A stretch of 64,000 bases of DNA. It comes from Enterobacteriaceae bacterium LSJC7 (GTDB lineage: Bacteria; Pseudomonadota; Gammaproteobacteria; Enterobacterales; Enterobacteriaceae). Shown here one piece after another: positions 1 to 8,002 of the stretch. Positions within the stretch are counted from its first letter, which is position 1. Each line of letters opens with the position of its first letter. Location: contig AMFN01000011.1 in NCBI GenBank assembly GCA_000302695.1, positions 19,517-83,516 of the forward strand. The letters run 5' to 3'. The notes under the pieces were generated by a model that was not told the origin of the DNA, searched no databases, and saw nothing but the letters and a program-made list of their open reading frames with translations. The translations under genes and the position numbers were made by a program.

Positions 1-2
1 GC

Positions 3-857
3 CAGATGGCGCGCGGCCTCAAGCGCGGACGCACACGCCTGATTGGGCTTATCATTGCCGATATCACCAACCCGTATTCCGTACACGTACTGAGCGGCAT
101 TGAAGCCGCCTGTCGCGAGCAGGGTTTCACGCCGCTGGTATGTAACACCAACAACGAAGTTGACCGCGAACTGCACTACCTTGATTTGCTGCGCAGCTAC
201 CAGGTGGAAGGTATTGTGGTAAACGCCGTCGGCATGCGGGAGGATGGCCTTAACCGCCTGCAACAGTCGGCGCTGCCCATGGTACTTATCGACCGTAAAA
301 TCCCCGACTTTGCCTGCGATGTGGTCGGTCTGGACAACGCACAGGCCACCGCCTGCGTGGCAGAGCACCTGATTGAGCAAGGTTTTGAAGCCATTTTATT
401 TTTAAGCGAGCCGCTCGGTACGGTGAACACGCGCCGCGAGCGGCTGTACGCGTTTCACGACACGCTGGCGCGCCATCCCGGTATTATTGCCGAAAACGGC
501 GAAATCCCGCTGCACAACAGCGAATTGCTGGATGCCTCCTTGCGCGAGTTCCACGCCCGCCAGCGCGGTATGCGCAAGGCGGTCATTTCAGCCAACGGCG
601 CGCTCACGCTCCAGGTTGCCCGCTCGCTGCGCCGCCTGGGCCTTAACTGGGGCAGCGATATCGGTCTGCTGGGCTTTGACGAGCTGGAGTGGGCAGAGCT
701 GGCGGGCGTGGGTATTTCTACCCTCAAACAACCCACCCGCGAGATTGGCCACGCCGCGGTAAGCCAGGTGATTCGCCGTATTGAAGGCTCCGATGAACCG
801 GTGTGCGAACTGAAGTTCTCCGGCGAGCTTATCGTGCGCGGCTCCACCGCGCGCTGA
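3..857 (+). CDS. LacI-family regulator, PtxS-like (5' end outside window)
   Basis: This is the 3' part of a LacI/GalR-type repressor. The window opens just after the DNA-binding headpiece: the first residues (Q-MARGLKRGRTRLIGLI) match the hinge that joins the helix-turn-helix to the periplasmic-binding-like effector domain, so the ATG at position 6 is internal and not the true start. The effector domain is complete, including an internal IGLLGFDELEWAELAG block typical of the family's C-terminal lobe, and ends in LIVRGS. It is followed by a perfect operator-like palindrome and then kguE, kguK, kguT and a ghrB/kguD-type gene, which is the gene content of the Pseudomonas kgu/ptxS locus. I infer that it represses 2-ketogluconate catabolism and is released by 2-ketogluconate or a phosphorylated form. 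The family is certain; the effector is inferred from the neighbours. Confidence 0.85.
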   Translation, partial: QMARGLKRGRTRLIGLIIADITNPYSVHVLSGIEAACREQGFTPLVCNTNNEVDRELHYLDLLRSYQVEGIVVNAVGMREDGLNRLQQSALPMVLIDRKIPDFACDVVGLDNAQATACVAEHLIEQGFEAILFLSEPLGTVNTRRERLYAFHDTLARHPGIIAENGEIPLHNSELLDASLREFHARQRGMRKAVISANGALTLQVARSLRRLGLNWGSDIGLLGFDELEWAELAGVGISTLKQPTREIGHAAVSQVIRRIEGSDEPVCELKFSGELIVRGSTAR

Positions 858-905
858 CGATTTTCTTCGTGATGCCGATCATAAATCGTTGCTCCATCGC
901 TTTCG

Positions 906-923
906 AATGGAACCGGTTCCATT
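906..923. promoter_or_regulatory. 18-bp perfect palindrome, probable PtxS-like operator
   Basis: AATGGAACCGGTTCCATT is a perfect inverted repeat centred on CCGG, the usual centre of LacI/GalR operators. Its core resembles the TGAAACCGGTTTCA sites known for PtxS. It lies between the regulator gene and kguE, 51 bases before the kguE start codon, a suitable place to repress the operon and possibly the regulator too. Binding is inferred. Confidence 0.75.
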
Positions 924-973
924 TACCGTGAAATGACATTCACCGTATAGCTATTACTGCTACGGAGAGAACG

Positions 974-1726
974 ATGGAAAGAAAAATTATTGTCGTGACT
1001 GCCGCCTATGGCCGTGACTGCATTAGCGCGCTCGGCGGCCAGGCTGCCGTGCTGCCCGTAATTGCCGCGGCCGGGGCCGATGGCGTGGAGATCCGCCGCG
1101 AACTACTCAACAGCGCCTCAACAGATGAACTCAGCGCGCTGGCCCACGCGATAACCGCGCACCAGCTCACGGCTTGCTATTCCGCCCCCGAAGCGCTTTA
1201 TCTTGACGACAGCACCCTTAATCCAGCCATTCCTGCGCTTCTGCACGAGGCCAGCCTGCTTAACGCCGACTGGCTCAAGCTGTCGCTGGGTCACTATCAG
1301 CCCACTCAACCTCAGTTCACCACGCTGCAACAGTGGCTGGCACAAAGCCAGGTGCGGCTGGTGATTGAGAACGATCAAACCGCCTTTGGCCGCCTGGCGC
1401 CCATGCAGCGCTTTGCCGCCGACAGCCGGGCGCTCAGCCTGCCGGTGCCACTCACGTTTGATATGGCCAACTGGCTGTGGGTGGACGAGTCGCCGGAAGA
1501 GGCCGCGCAGCGCCTGGCGCCCAGCGTCGGCTATATTCACGTTAAGGCCGCCGAGGTGGGCGAGCGTGGCGTGCACGCCATAGCGCTCGACGATGCCGGG
1601 GCGCGCTGGCCCGCGCTACTCAACATGCTGCCGCCAGATGCACCACGCGGCATCGAGTTTCCGCTACAGGGATCCGACCTGACTGACGTCACGCGCCATT
1701 ACGTCAACCTGCTACGCAAGGAGTAA
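974..1726 (+). CDS. kguE: Sugar phosphate isomerase/epimerase-type TIM-barrel protein KguE
   Basis: A 250-residue protein of the xylose-isomerase-like TIM-barrel (AP endonuclease 2) superfamily. Visible family features are conserved acidic/His positions such as VIENDQT (metal-ligand Glu), LTFDMANW and YIHVKAAE near strands 5-7. The start at 974 follows a GGAGAG ribosome-binding site. It is the first gene after the operator and is separated from the kinase gene by only three bases. In Pseudomonas the kguE product is required with KguK, KguT and KguD for growth on 2-ketogluconate, but its exact reaction is poorly defined, so the name rests on fold and position. It is probably a cytoplasmic enzyme acting on the ketogluconate or its phosphate. 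Confidence 0.75.
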   Translation: MERKIIVVTAAYGRDCISALGGQAAVLPVIAAAGADGVEIRRELLNSASTDELSALAHAITAHQLTACYSAPEALYLDDSTLNPAIPALLHEASLLNADWLKLSLGHYQPTQPQFTTLQQWLAQSQVRLVIENDQTAFGRLAPMQRFAADSRALSLPVPLTFDMANWLWVDESPEEAAQRLAPSVGYIHVKAAEVGERGVHAIALDDAGARWPALLNMLPPDAPRGIEFPLQGSDLTDVTRHYVNLLRKE

Positions 1727-1729
1727 ACC

Positions 1730-2659
1730 ATGCCAGATATCATCACAATTGGCGAAGCGATGGCGATGTTCGTCGCAAGCGAGACCGGGGAACTTGCCGA
1801 CTGCGAGCGCTTTATCAAACGGGCGGCAGGTGCAGAACTGAACGTGGCAACCGGACTGGCGCGTCTTAACCACAGCGTTGGCTGGGTCAGCCGCGTCGGT
1901 AACGACAGCTTTGGGCGCTTTATCCTCAATCAGCTTGAAAAGGAAGGCATTGACTGTCAGGGCGTGACGGTAGACGCCCGTTATCCCACCGGCTTTCAGC
2001 TTAAATCAAAAGTGGAGGATGGAACCGATCCCATTGTGGAGTATTTCCGTAAAGGTTCGGCGGCAAGCCACCTTTCACCGGACGATTTCTCATCACCGTA
2101 CTTTCACAGCGCACGCCACCTGCACTTAACCGGCGTAGCGGCGGCGCTGTCAGACAGCTCGCTCGCCCTGCTGCACCACGCCGCCAACAGCATGAAGGCA
2201 CAGGGCAAAACCATTTCTTTTGACCCCAACCTGCGCCCGGTGCTGTGGAAAAGCGAAGCCGAAATGGTGGAAAAACTCAACGCGCTGGCCACGCAAGCCG
2301 ACTGGGTGCTGCCAGGCCTGAAAGAAGGCGCCATTCTCACCGGACAGCGCACGCCGGATGGCATCGCCGACTTCTGGCTTGAGCGCGGCGTGAAGGCCGT
2401 CATCATCAAAACCGGTGCCGACGGCGCCTGGTTCAAAAGCGCCAGCGGTGAAACCGGCAGCGTAGCGGCGGTCAAAGTCGATAACGTGGTGGATACCGTG
2501 GGAGCGGGCGATGGCTTTGCGGTTGGCGTGGTCAGCGCGCTGCTGGAGGGACACTCCCTTATGTACGCGGTTCAGCGCGGCAACCGCATCGGCGCACGCG
2601 CCATTCAGTTTACCGGCGACAGTGAAGGGCTGCCCACCCGTGCCGAACTGGGCGAATAG
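1730..2659 (+). CDS. kguK: 2-ketogluconate kinase, PfkB family
   Basis: A 309-residue PfkB-family carbohydrate kinase. The N-terminal signature GEAMAMF and sugar-binding region AAGAELNVATGLARL (about residues 33-47) are present, and the C-terminal ATP/anion-hole signature DTVGAGDGF with its catalytic Asp is at residues 255-263. It should phosphorylate 2-keto-D-gluconate to 2-keto-6-phosphogluconate with ATP. 2-keto-3-deoxygluconate kinase (KdgK) is a close relative and cannot be excluded by sequence alone. The kgu neighbourhood (kguE three bases upstream, kguT downstream) favours ketogluconate. Length is normal for the family and the gene looks intact. Confidence 0.8.
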   Translation: MPDIITIGEAMAMFVASETGELADCERFIKRAAGAELNVATGLARLNHSVGWVSRVGNDSFGRFILNQLEKEGIDCQGVTVDARYPTGFQLKSKVEDGTDPIVEYFRKGSAASHLSPDDFSSPYFHSARHLHLTGVAAALSDSSLALLHHAANSMKAQGKTISFDPNLRPVLWKSEAEMVEKLNALATQADWVLPGLKEGAILTGQRTPDGIADFWLERGVKAVIIKTGADGAWFKSASGETGSVAAVKVDNVVDTVGAGDGFAVGVVSALLEGHSLMYAVQRGNRIGARAIQFTGDSEGLPTRAELGE

Positions 2660-2758
2660 CGGCCATCCTGCGCGTTAACAGGATGACAACGTAAACGAGA
2701 CGCGTCGGCCATACCCTACAGCTGGTACAACGCGCCACCTCGACCTGAGAGGATAACG

Positions 2759-4048
2759 ATGAAAAGCCCCACTAACGCAGCAAAACGCTGGTTGTACATC
2801 ATGCCGGTGGTGTTTATCACCTACAGCCTGGCGTACCTTGACCGTGCTAACTTCAGCTTTGCCTCTGCCGCCGGGATCAATGACGATCTGGGCATCACAA
2901 AGGGGATCTCCTCCCTGCTCGGCGCCCTGTTCTTCCTGGGCTATTTTTTCTTCCAGATCCCCGGCGCCATTTACGCCGAACGCCGCAGCGTGCGCAAACT
3001 GATATTCATCTGCCTGATCCTGTGGGGCGGCTGTGCCTCGCTCACCGGCGTGGTGAGCAATATCCCGATGCTGGCCGCCATCCGCTTTATGCTGGGCGTG
3101 GTGGAGGCCGCCGTGATGCCCGCCATGCTGATTTACATCAGTAACTGGTTTACCAAATCAGAACGCTCGCGCGCCAATACCTTCCTCATCCTCGGCAACC
3201 CGGTCACGGTGCTGTGGATGTCGGTGGTTTCCGGTTACCTGATTCAGGCGTTTGGCTGGCGCGAAATGTTCATCATTGAGGGCGTACCGGCGGTTATCTG
3301 GGCGTTTTGCTGGTGGGTGCTGGTGAAAGATAAACCTGCACAGGTGAAATGGCTGGCTGATGACGAAAAAGCGGCGCTCCAGACGCAGCTTGATAAAGAA
3401 CAGCAGGGCATTAAGGCCGTGCGCAACTATAGTGAGGCGTTTCGCTCGCGTAACGTAGTGCTGTTATGCCTACAATATTTTGCCTGGAGCATCGGTGTGT
3501 ACGGCTTTGTGCTGTGGTTACCGTCGATTATTCGCAGCGGCGGTGCCGCCGGGATGGGCATGGTGGAGGTCGGTTGGCTGTCATCTGTACCTTACCTTGC
3601 CGCTACCATTGCCATGATTGTGGTGTCCTGGGCATCCGACAAACTGCAAAACCGCAAGCTGTTTGTCTGGCCGCTGCTGCTGATTGGTGGGCTGGCGTTT
3701 GTCGGCTCCTGGGCCGTGGGTGCCAGCAACTTCTGGCTGTCGTATACGCTACTGGTGATTGCCGGTGCCGCGATGTACGCCCCGTACGGGCCGTTTTTTG
3801 CCATCATCCCAGAAATGCTGCCGAAGAACGTGGCTGGTGGCGCCATGGCGCTCATTAACAGCATGGGCGCGCTCGGCTCGTTCTTTGGCTCGTGGTTTGT
3901 GGGCTACCTTAACGGTGCCACCGGCAGCCCGGCTGCCTCCTACATTTTCATGGCCGTGGCCCTGTTTGCCTCGGTAGGATTAACGCTTATCGTGAAACCG
4001 GCTGACAACCAAACCACCCTGCCGCCCGGTGCGCACAGCCACGCCTGA
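2759..4048 (+). CDS. kguT: MFS transporter, 2-ketogluconate/hexuronate type (KguT)
   Basis: A 429-residue major facilitator protein of the anion:cation symporter group, which includes ExuT, GarP, GudP and KguT. It begins with the characteristic RW-Y-MPVVFITYSLAYLDRANFSFA first membrane segment of this group and has about twelve hydrophobic segments with a hydrophilic central loop around residues 195-225 (KDKPAQVKWL). It most likely imports 2-ketogluconate with protons across the inner membrane. The start at 2759 follows an AGAGGATAACG ribosome-binding region. It sits 99 bases after kguK and before the reductase gene, so probably belongs to the same transcription unit. Confidence 0.78.
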   Translation: MKSPTNAAKRWLYIMPVVFITYSLAYLDRANFSFASAAGINDDLGITKGISSLLGALFFLGYFFFQIPGAIYAERRSVRKLIFICLILWGGCASLTGVVSNIPMLAAIRFMLGVVEAAVMPAMLIYISNWFTKSERSRANTFLILGNPVTVLWMSVVSGYLIQAFGWREMFIIEGVPAVIWAFCWWVLVKDKPAQVKWLADDEKAALQTQLDKEQQGIKAVRNYSEAFRSRNVVLLCLQYFAWSIGVYGFVLWLPSIIRSGGAAGMGMVEVGWLSSVPYLAATIAMIVVSWASDKLQNRKLFVWPLLLIGGLAFVGSWAVGASNFWLSYTLLVIAGAAMYAPYGPFFAIIPEMLPKNVAGGAMALINSMGALGSFFGSWFVGYLNGATGSPAASYIFMAVALFASVGLTLIVKPADNQTTLPPGAHSHA

Positions 4049-4054
4049 CGTAAG

Positions 4055-4076
4055 CGGGGCGGTGAATGCCGCCCCG
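4055..4076. other. Intercistronic hairpin between kguT and ghrB
   Basis: CGGGGCGG and CCGCCCCG form an 8-bp stem around a TGAATG loop just after the kguT stop codon. No T-run follows, so a simple terminator is unlikely. An mRNA-stabilising or partly attenuating structure that separates the expression of kguT and the reductase is possible. Confidence 0.45.
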
Positions 4077-4141
4077 TAAGCTATGCTCAAAGGCTCTGAT
4101 TACCATCCGCACCCTGCCTGACGGACATAAGAGAACAGACA

Positions 4142-5119
4142 ATGAAAGACCATGTGATCCTGTACAAACCCCTTCCGGCCGACGACCTGCTCACGCGCCT
4201 GGAAGCACATTTCACCGTCACCCAGGTGAACGGCCTTAGCCCCGACACCGTGGCACAGCACGCCGAAGCGTTCGCTAACGCGCAGGGCATGATTGGCTCC
4301 GGCGGCAAGGTCGATGAGGCGCTACTTGCTAAAATGCCAAAACTGCGCGCCTGCTCAACCATTTCTGCGGGTTACAACACCTTTGATGTGCAAGCGCTGA
4401 CCCGGCGCGGCATTCCCCTCATGCACACGCCAGATGCGCTGACCGAAACCGTGGCCGACACCCTGATGACGCTGGTGCTGGCCACAGCCCGTCGCGCCGT
4501 TGACGTCGCCGAGCGCGTCAAAAAGGGCGAGTGGACCGGCAGCATCACCCCGGACTGGTTCGGTACTGACGTACACCATAAAACCATGGGTATTGTCGGC
4601 ATGGGGCGCATCGGCATGGCGCTGGCGCAGCGCGCGCATCTGGGCTTTAGCATGCCGATTCTCTATAACGCCCGCCGCCAGCACCCTGAGGCCGAAGCAC
4701 GCTTTAATGCCCGCCTGTGCAGCCTGGACGACCTGCTGGCTGAAGCCGATTTTGTCTGCCTGGTTCTGCCGCTTACCGATGAAACCCATCACCTGATTAG
4801 CCGCGCACAGCTTGCAAAAATGAAACCGACGGCGATTATTATCAACGGCGGGCGCGGACCGGTGCTGGATGAACAGGCGCTGATTGAGGCACTTAAGGCA
4901 GGCGAAATACACGGTGCCGGACTGGACGTGTTTGAGCATGAGCCGCTGGCGGTGGACTCACCGTTGCTGGGCATGCCCAACGTAGTGGCCTTCCCGCATA
5001 TCGGCTCCGCTACGGCGCAGACGCGTTACGATATGGCGGCAACGGGCGTGGAGAACCTGATTAATGCGATGAAAGGGAAGCTGGAGAAAAACTGCGTGAA
5101 TCCGAAGGTGGGTGGATGA
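4142..5119 (+). CDS. ghrB: 2-ketogluconate / glyoxylate-hydroxypyruvate reductase (GhrB/KguD)
   Basis: A 325-residue D-isomer-specific 2-hydroxyacid dehydrogenase that closely resembles E. coli GhrB (former YiaE) along its whole length. Visible are the Rossmann motif [16 protein letters not shown] (about residues 152-167), the catalytic Arg in [10 protein letters not shown], the Glu in FEHEPL and the His in FPHIGSAT. It reduces 2-ketogluconate to gluconate (or the 6-phosphate in the KguD route) and also glyoxylate and hydroxypyruvate, using NAD(P)H in the cytoplasm. In E. coli ghrB stands next to yiaF without kgu genes. Here it is the last gene of a complete kgu set, so the E. coli arrangement may be a reduced version of this one. 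Confidence 0.9.
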   Translation: MKDHVILYKPLPADDLLTRLEAHFTVTQVNGLSPDTVAQHAEAFANAQGMIGSGGKVDEALLAKMPKLRACSTISAGYNTFDVQALTRRGIPLMHTPDALTETVADTLMTLVLATARRAVDVAERVKKGEWTGSITPDWFGTDVHHKTMGIVGMGRIGMALAQRAHLGFSMPILYNARRQHPEAEARFNARLCSLDDLLAEADFVCLVLPLTDETHHLISRAQLAKMKPTAIIINGGRGPVLDEQALIEALKAGEIHGAGLDVFEHEPLAVDSPLLGMPNVVAFPHIGSATAQTRYDMAATGVENLINAMKGKLEKNCVNPKVGG

Positions 5120-5330
5120 GGTATAAGAAATATGGCATTTAGTCGTGCGTTGCCAGTAATAGGATATTAAATTGGGATAGTCAGAAAAAAGAAAGCGTAG
5201 TGTATGCGTTTTCTTTCAACCTTCTCGATTTTCGTGCTGTCAGAGAATCTATTTCTTGCCTTTGAATTACATTTATATACTTACAAGTCAGATATTTTCG
5301 GGAATATCATAAACCATCCCTTATTACTGA

Positions 5331-5366
5331 GGCGGCAAACCAAAATATAAAATACGGTTTGCCGCC
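5331..5366. repeat. 11-bp perfect inverted repeat in the 5120-5504 intergenic gap
   Basis: GGCGGCAAACC (5331-5341) and GGTTTGCCGCC (5356-5366) are exact reverse complements around a 14-base AT-only-but-one loop. It lies 138 bases beyond the end of the minus-strand small gene at 5505. Neither side has a clear T-run, so it may be a factor-independent 3' boundary, an RNA stabiliser or a protein site. The rest of the AT-rich 5120-5504 gap shows no credible gene. Confidence 0.6.
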
Positions 5367-5504
5367 ATCAGAATACCCGTGTTAGTTATTATTATAAGAG
5401 AAACAGGCAGCAAAAGGCTGTAACTCCCCCCATTTTCATGGAATATAAAACACTGGCATTATTACAGGGTAAAGATTAAGGGTTACACAATCGCCCTTGT
5501 TACA

Positions 5505-5942
5505 TTAGTTTGGAGAGCTATCACGTGTGTAAATATGAACAGTCCTTGTGTTACACCTTCCAGACGAGGCAACATGACTAAAAGTAGATGCATCGCTGGA
5601 TGGCTCATAGTAATAGGATGAATAAGGATCATTTTCTGTTGCCGGGGCTGACTTGAGGCGTACCCTTATATAATATAAATGGCCATCACTTAAGTCCTTA
5701 AAAGTAAGCAGATATGCTTGAGTCCGGCGCAGCAAACCATCAGAAGTAAGTGATGTACGATTGTCATCCGTCGCAAACCCACCATCAATCTTACGATATC
5801 GCCTATTAATAGGATCGCTATCGCCATTCTCTGTTATTTCACAATGCTGACCATTAACAACAGCGCCAATGTCTGCTTTATAAAGCTTATAGAATGTTTC
5901 ATCTAACAGCAAAATATCCTTAAATTCCTGTTCCATATTCAT
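5505..5942 (-). CDS. Small protein of unknown function, paralogue of the upstream gene
   Basis: A 145-residue protein I do not recognise. It has no signal peptide or membrane segment and appears soluble. It is a diverged paralogue of the product of the gene just upstream (5987-6352): both have an LYKADIG / IYKAEIG block near the start, a short FxxDD stretch, a hydrophobic strand pattern, and then an A-P-x-x-x-E-N-D/T segment followed by YYYEP or YFHEP and a D-x-S triplet. Its C-terminus is longer, with a HVASSGRCNTRTVHIYTR tail. An AAAAGGA ribosome-binding site precedes the start. The 44-base gap to the upstream gene suggests one operon. Codon use and base composition are AT-rich compared with ghrB and yiaF, consistent with acquisition. 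No function is assigned. Confidence 0.7.
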   Translation of the reverse strand: MNMEQEFKDILLLDETFYKLYKADIGAVVNGQHCEITENGDSDPINRRYRKIDGGFATDDNRTSLTSDGLLRRTQAYLLTFKDLSDGHLYYIRVRLKSAPATENDPYSSYYYEPSSDASTFSHVASSGRCNTRTVHIYTRDSSPN

Positions 5943-5986
5943 TTCCTTTTATAAAAAATAATTTTGAGTGAAATTTAAAAATAGAA

Positions 5987-6352
5987 TTAAGCTAATGAGC
6001 TGAAATCATGATAATTCGTCACGCCATTAACAGTGCGCCATAGAGAGTCAACCTCATAATTAACGATTGAACCATCAACAAACGGCTCGTGAAAATAAGT
6101 GACGGTATTTTCACTATCCGGTGTTGGCGCCCGCTTCATTTCCCATGTGGCAAAATAACTCTGAGGATAAGTAATATTAATGACACCCATTTTATACGAC
6201 ATTTTATGATGAATAAAACCGTTCTCATCAACGCTCTTATCGTCATCAGAATGAAAAGCACCGCTGACCTTCATATACTTATCATCGATAACATCACCGA
6301 TTTCCGCTTTATAAATACGGTTCAGTAACTCCAGAGGTAGAACATAAGCCAT
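5987..6352 (-). CDS. Small protein of unknown function, first gene of a paralogous pair
   Basis: A 121-residue, probably cytosolic protein of unknown function, homologous in layout to the product of the next gene (5505-5942). Shared blocks are IYKAEIGDVI near residues 13-22, FHSDDD near 33-38, and the KRAPTPDSENTVTYFHEP region near residues 73-90. The ATG at 6352 follows AAGGAG at a good distance. On the minus strand a TATAAT hexamer (6400-6405) lies 48 bases upstream, with no good -35 box. Three TGCGGWCCGCA palindromes lie behind it, the nearest centred about 40 bases upstream of the inferred transcription start, which is the usual place for an activator. Two paralogues in tandem behind a dedicated control region suggest a small regulated system; the function is unknown. 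Confidence 0.72.
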   Translation of the reverse strand: MAYVLPLELLNRIYKAEIGDVIDDKYMKVSGAFHSDDDKSVDENGFIHHKMSYKMGVINITYPQSYFATWEMKRAPTPDSENTVTYFHEPFVDGSIVNYEVDSLWRTVNGVTNYHDFSSLA

Positions 6353-6399
6353 AACAATCTCCTTATTTATTTTAATCCCAGACCGTTACCTGGAGGTTC

Positions 6400-6521
6400 A
6401 TTATATTTAAAAGCCAGAGATTACACATGCGGTCCGCAGCAACTTTTTAATATTTAAACACAATAAATTCAATTGGTTACAAACATTCCTGCGGTCCGCA
6501 ACTCGCTAAATGCGGACCGCA
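6400..6521 (-). promoter_or_regulatory. Promoter with three TGCGGWCCGCA palindromes (in the 6353-6921 gap)
   Basis: TGCGGTCCGCA occurs at 6428-6438 and 6490-6500 and TGCGGACCGCA at 6511-6521; each is a 5-bp inverted repeat around one central base. Centre spacings are 62 and 21 bases, close to whole helical turns. A minus-strand TATAAT is at 6400-6405 with no recognisable -35 hexamer, so the nearest palindrome would sit near -40. This layout fits dimeric activators bound to one face of the DNA. The factor is unknown. The remainder of the gap is AT-rich and shows no gene. Confidence 0.65.
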
Positions 6522-6824
6522 AAGGATTATTAAAAGATAAATTGCTTATCGAGAAAAATAATTACCAACCGGTTCTCAACCAATGAAAAATTAACAAAAA
6601 ATGGCATTCTAAAAATAAAAACCCAGAGCATGAAAAATGACAGTGCTTTATCTCGCGAATATGAGAGAAATTAAATAAAAGTCATATTTAGCGCCGAGAG
6701 GTAATACTTCGCTATATCCGCAAAGGTGTTGACGCGTCTCTTACCAACGGCCAGCAAGCAACAGGCCTGAGGTGCGTGAAAACACCCTATGCAATTAGGT
6801 GTCGGTGCAAATAACATCGGGAAT

Positions 6825-6845
6825 CAGAAGCCAGAAGCCAGAAGC
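6825..6845. repeat. Three tandem copies of CAGAAGC
   Basis: CAGAAGC is repeated three times without interruption in the non-coding stretch downstream of yiaF. The unit is seven bases, the same length as in the much longer array at the window end, but the sequence differs. It is probably a slippage product with no assigned role. Confidence 0.6.
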
Positions 6846-6894
6846 CAGGCTACGGAAAGTGACGGAGAATACAAAAAGAGCGGGTATAAACCTC

Positions 6895-6914
6895 CCCCGC
6901 CGGACGGCGGGGGA
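6895..6914 (-). terminator. Strong GC hairpin after yiaF
   Basis: CCCCCGCC-GGAC-GGCGGGGG forms a perfect 8-bp GC stem with a tetraloop, eight bases beyond the yiaF stop codon on the minus strand. The downstream tract (AGGTTTATA) is only weakly T-rich, so termination efficiency is uncertain. Confidence 0.6.
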
Positions 6915-6921
6915 AGGAAGG

Positions 6922-7635
6922 TTACTTCAGCGAATCCATCAGCGCGCCGTAAGCCTGGTTAAAGGCCTGGTGCTGTGCCGACAACGGTCCAATCAGGCTG
7001 TTGTACTGGCTCGCCTGCTGGCTGGTCGGGAACTGAATGCCATCGGCAACAAAGCTCACGCGCGTGCCCTGCTGTGCCACAAAATCCCCTACCTGCACCA
7101 GCTGCTGAGTCAGGGTTTGAGCGGCCGGGATCAGCGGCTGCATGGCATTGGCCGGGCCAGTGACGGTTTTCTCATACGCCGCGTCGAACGCTTTTTTCAG
7201 GTCGTCCGGCTGCTTAAGGCTGGAGCGCGTGCTGTCAGCCTGCATTTTCGCGCTTTCAATCTGCTGGCTCAGAATGCCCAGTCCACCGCTAATCTGGCGC
7301 AGCGGCTCGCGCTGGGTCATATAGTCCTGCGGCACGCGAATGGCGTTCACGCTGTCCACCACCGGTTTCACGCCGTTATCCAGCGCCTGGTTTAGCTGGC
7401 GAGAGAAACCATACAGAATGGCATAGTCTGAGGCAAACGGGCCAAACTGCTTCTTCTGATCTGCCGTCAGGGTGGGCAGACGTTCGCCGCTGCGCATAGC
7501 GGTGTTTTGTAAAAAGCTAATAAACGCCTTACGCTGATCGCCTTCTTTATCAAAACAGCCACTCAGGGTAACCACCACAAACAGCGCCATAAACGGCGCA
7601 AACCAGCGGGACAAGGACTTACCTGTCACCATCAT
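6922..7635 (-). CDS. yiaF: YiaF-type DUF3053 lipoprotein
   Basis: A 237-residue protein closely matching E. coli YiaF (DUF3053 family). The N-terminus is a lipoprotein signal: a basic start, a hydrophobic stretch and the lipobox LSGC, with the modified Cys followed by FDKEGDQRKAF. The body is helical and ends in a conserved TSQQASQYNSLI region. The start at 7635 (MMVTG) is chosen because AGGAG stands upstream at a good spacing and it gives the E. coli-like signal peptide; the alternative ATG is one codon later. It should be an envelope-anchored lipoprotein. Its physiological role is not established. In E. coli it stands directly between ghrB and yiaG; here the unknown pair and an MFS gene have been inserted on its two sides. 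Confidence 0.92.
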   Translation of the reverse strand: MMVTGKSLSRWFAPFMALFVVVTLSGCFDKEGDQRKAFISFLQNTAMRSGERLPTLTADQKKQFGPFASDYAILYGFSRQLNQALDNGVKPVVDSVNAIRVPQDYMTQREPLRQISGGLGILSQQIESAKMQADSTRSSLKQPDDLKKAFDAAYEKTVTGPANAMQPLIPAAQTLTQQLVQVGDFVAQQGTRVSFVADGIQFPTSQQASQYNSLIGPLSAQHQAFNQAYGALMDSLK

Positions 7636-7933
7636 TTTTACTCCTTTCAACAAGGGATGCACGGCCGTGCTTTAACGCTGACAAGAATAGTCCAACAACC
7701 TGTCGCAGGATAGACTCGATGAAGATTTTTCGTTGCCCTCAGCATGTTAACGCCGTGTTAATCCAGTCACAAAATCAGCGGATAATCATACCGCCGGATA
7801 TATCGTTAATACATTGATTCTAAGGACGTAAACCAGCGAAACCTCAGACACCACCCGCAAAGAGTACGATTATCGCACACTAACACACGGCGACAGGATT
7901 GCCCGCCCGTTCGCGCTCTGCTTTGATTAAAGA

Positions 7934-7963
7934 GCGATTAACGACACTTTGTGCGTTAATCGC
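7934..7963. promoter_or_regulatory. 10-bp inverted repeat upstream of the MFS gene
   Basis: GCGATTAACG (7934-7943) and CGTTAATCGC (7954-7963) are exact reverse complements separated by 10 bases, about two helical turns between arm centres. It lies 39 bases before the start codon of the transporter in the divergent yiaF/transporter gap (7636-8002). It is a likely operator for the transporter gene; no regulator gene is adjacent. The rest of the gap holds no gene. Confidence 0.55.
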
Positions 7964-8002
7964 ACAATATCACCGCAACCGCACCACAGCAGGAACGGCC
8001 CG

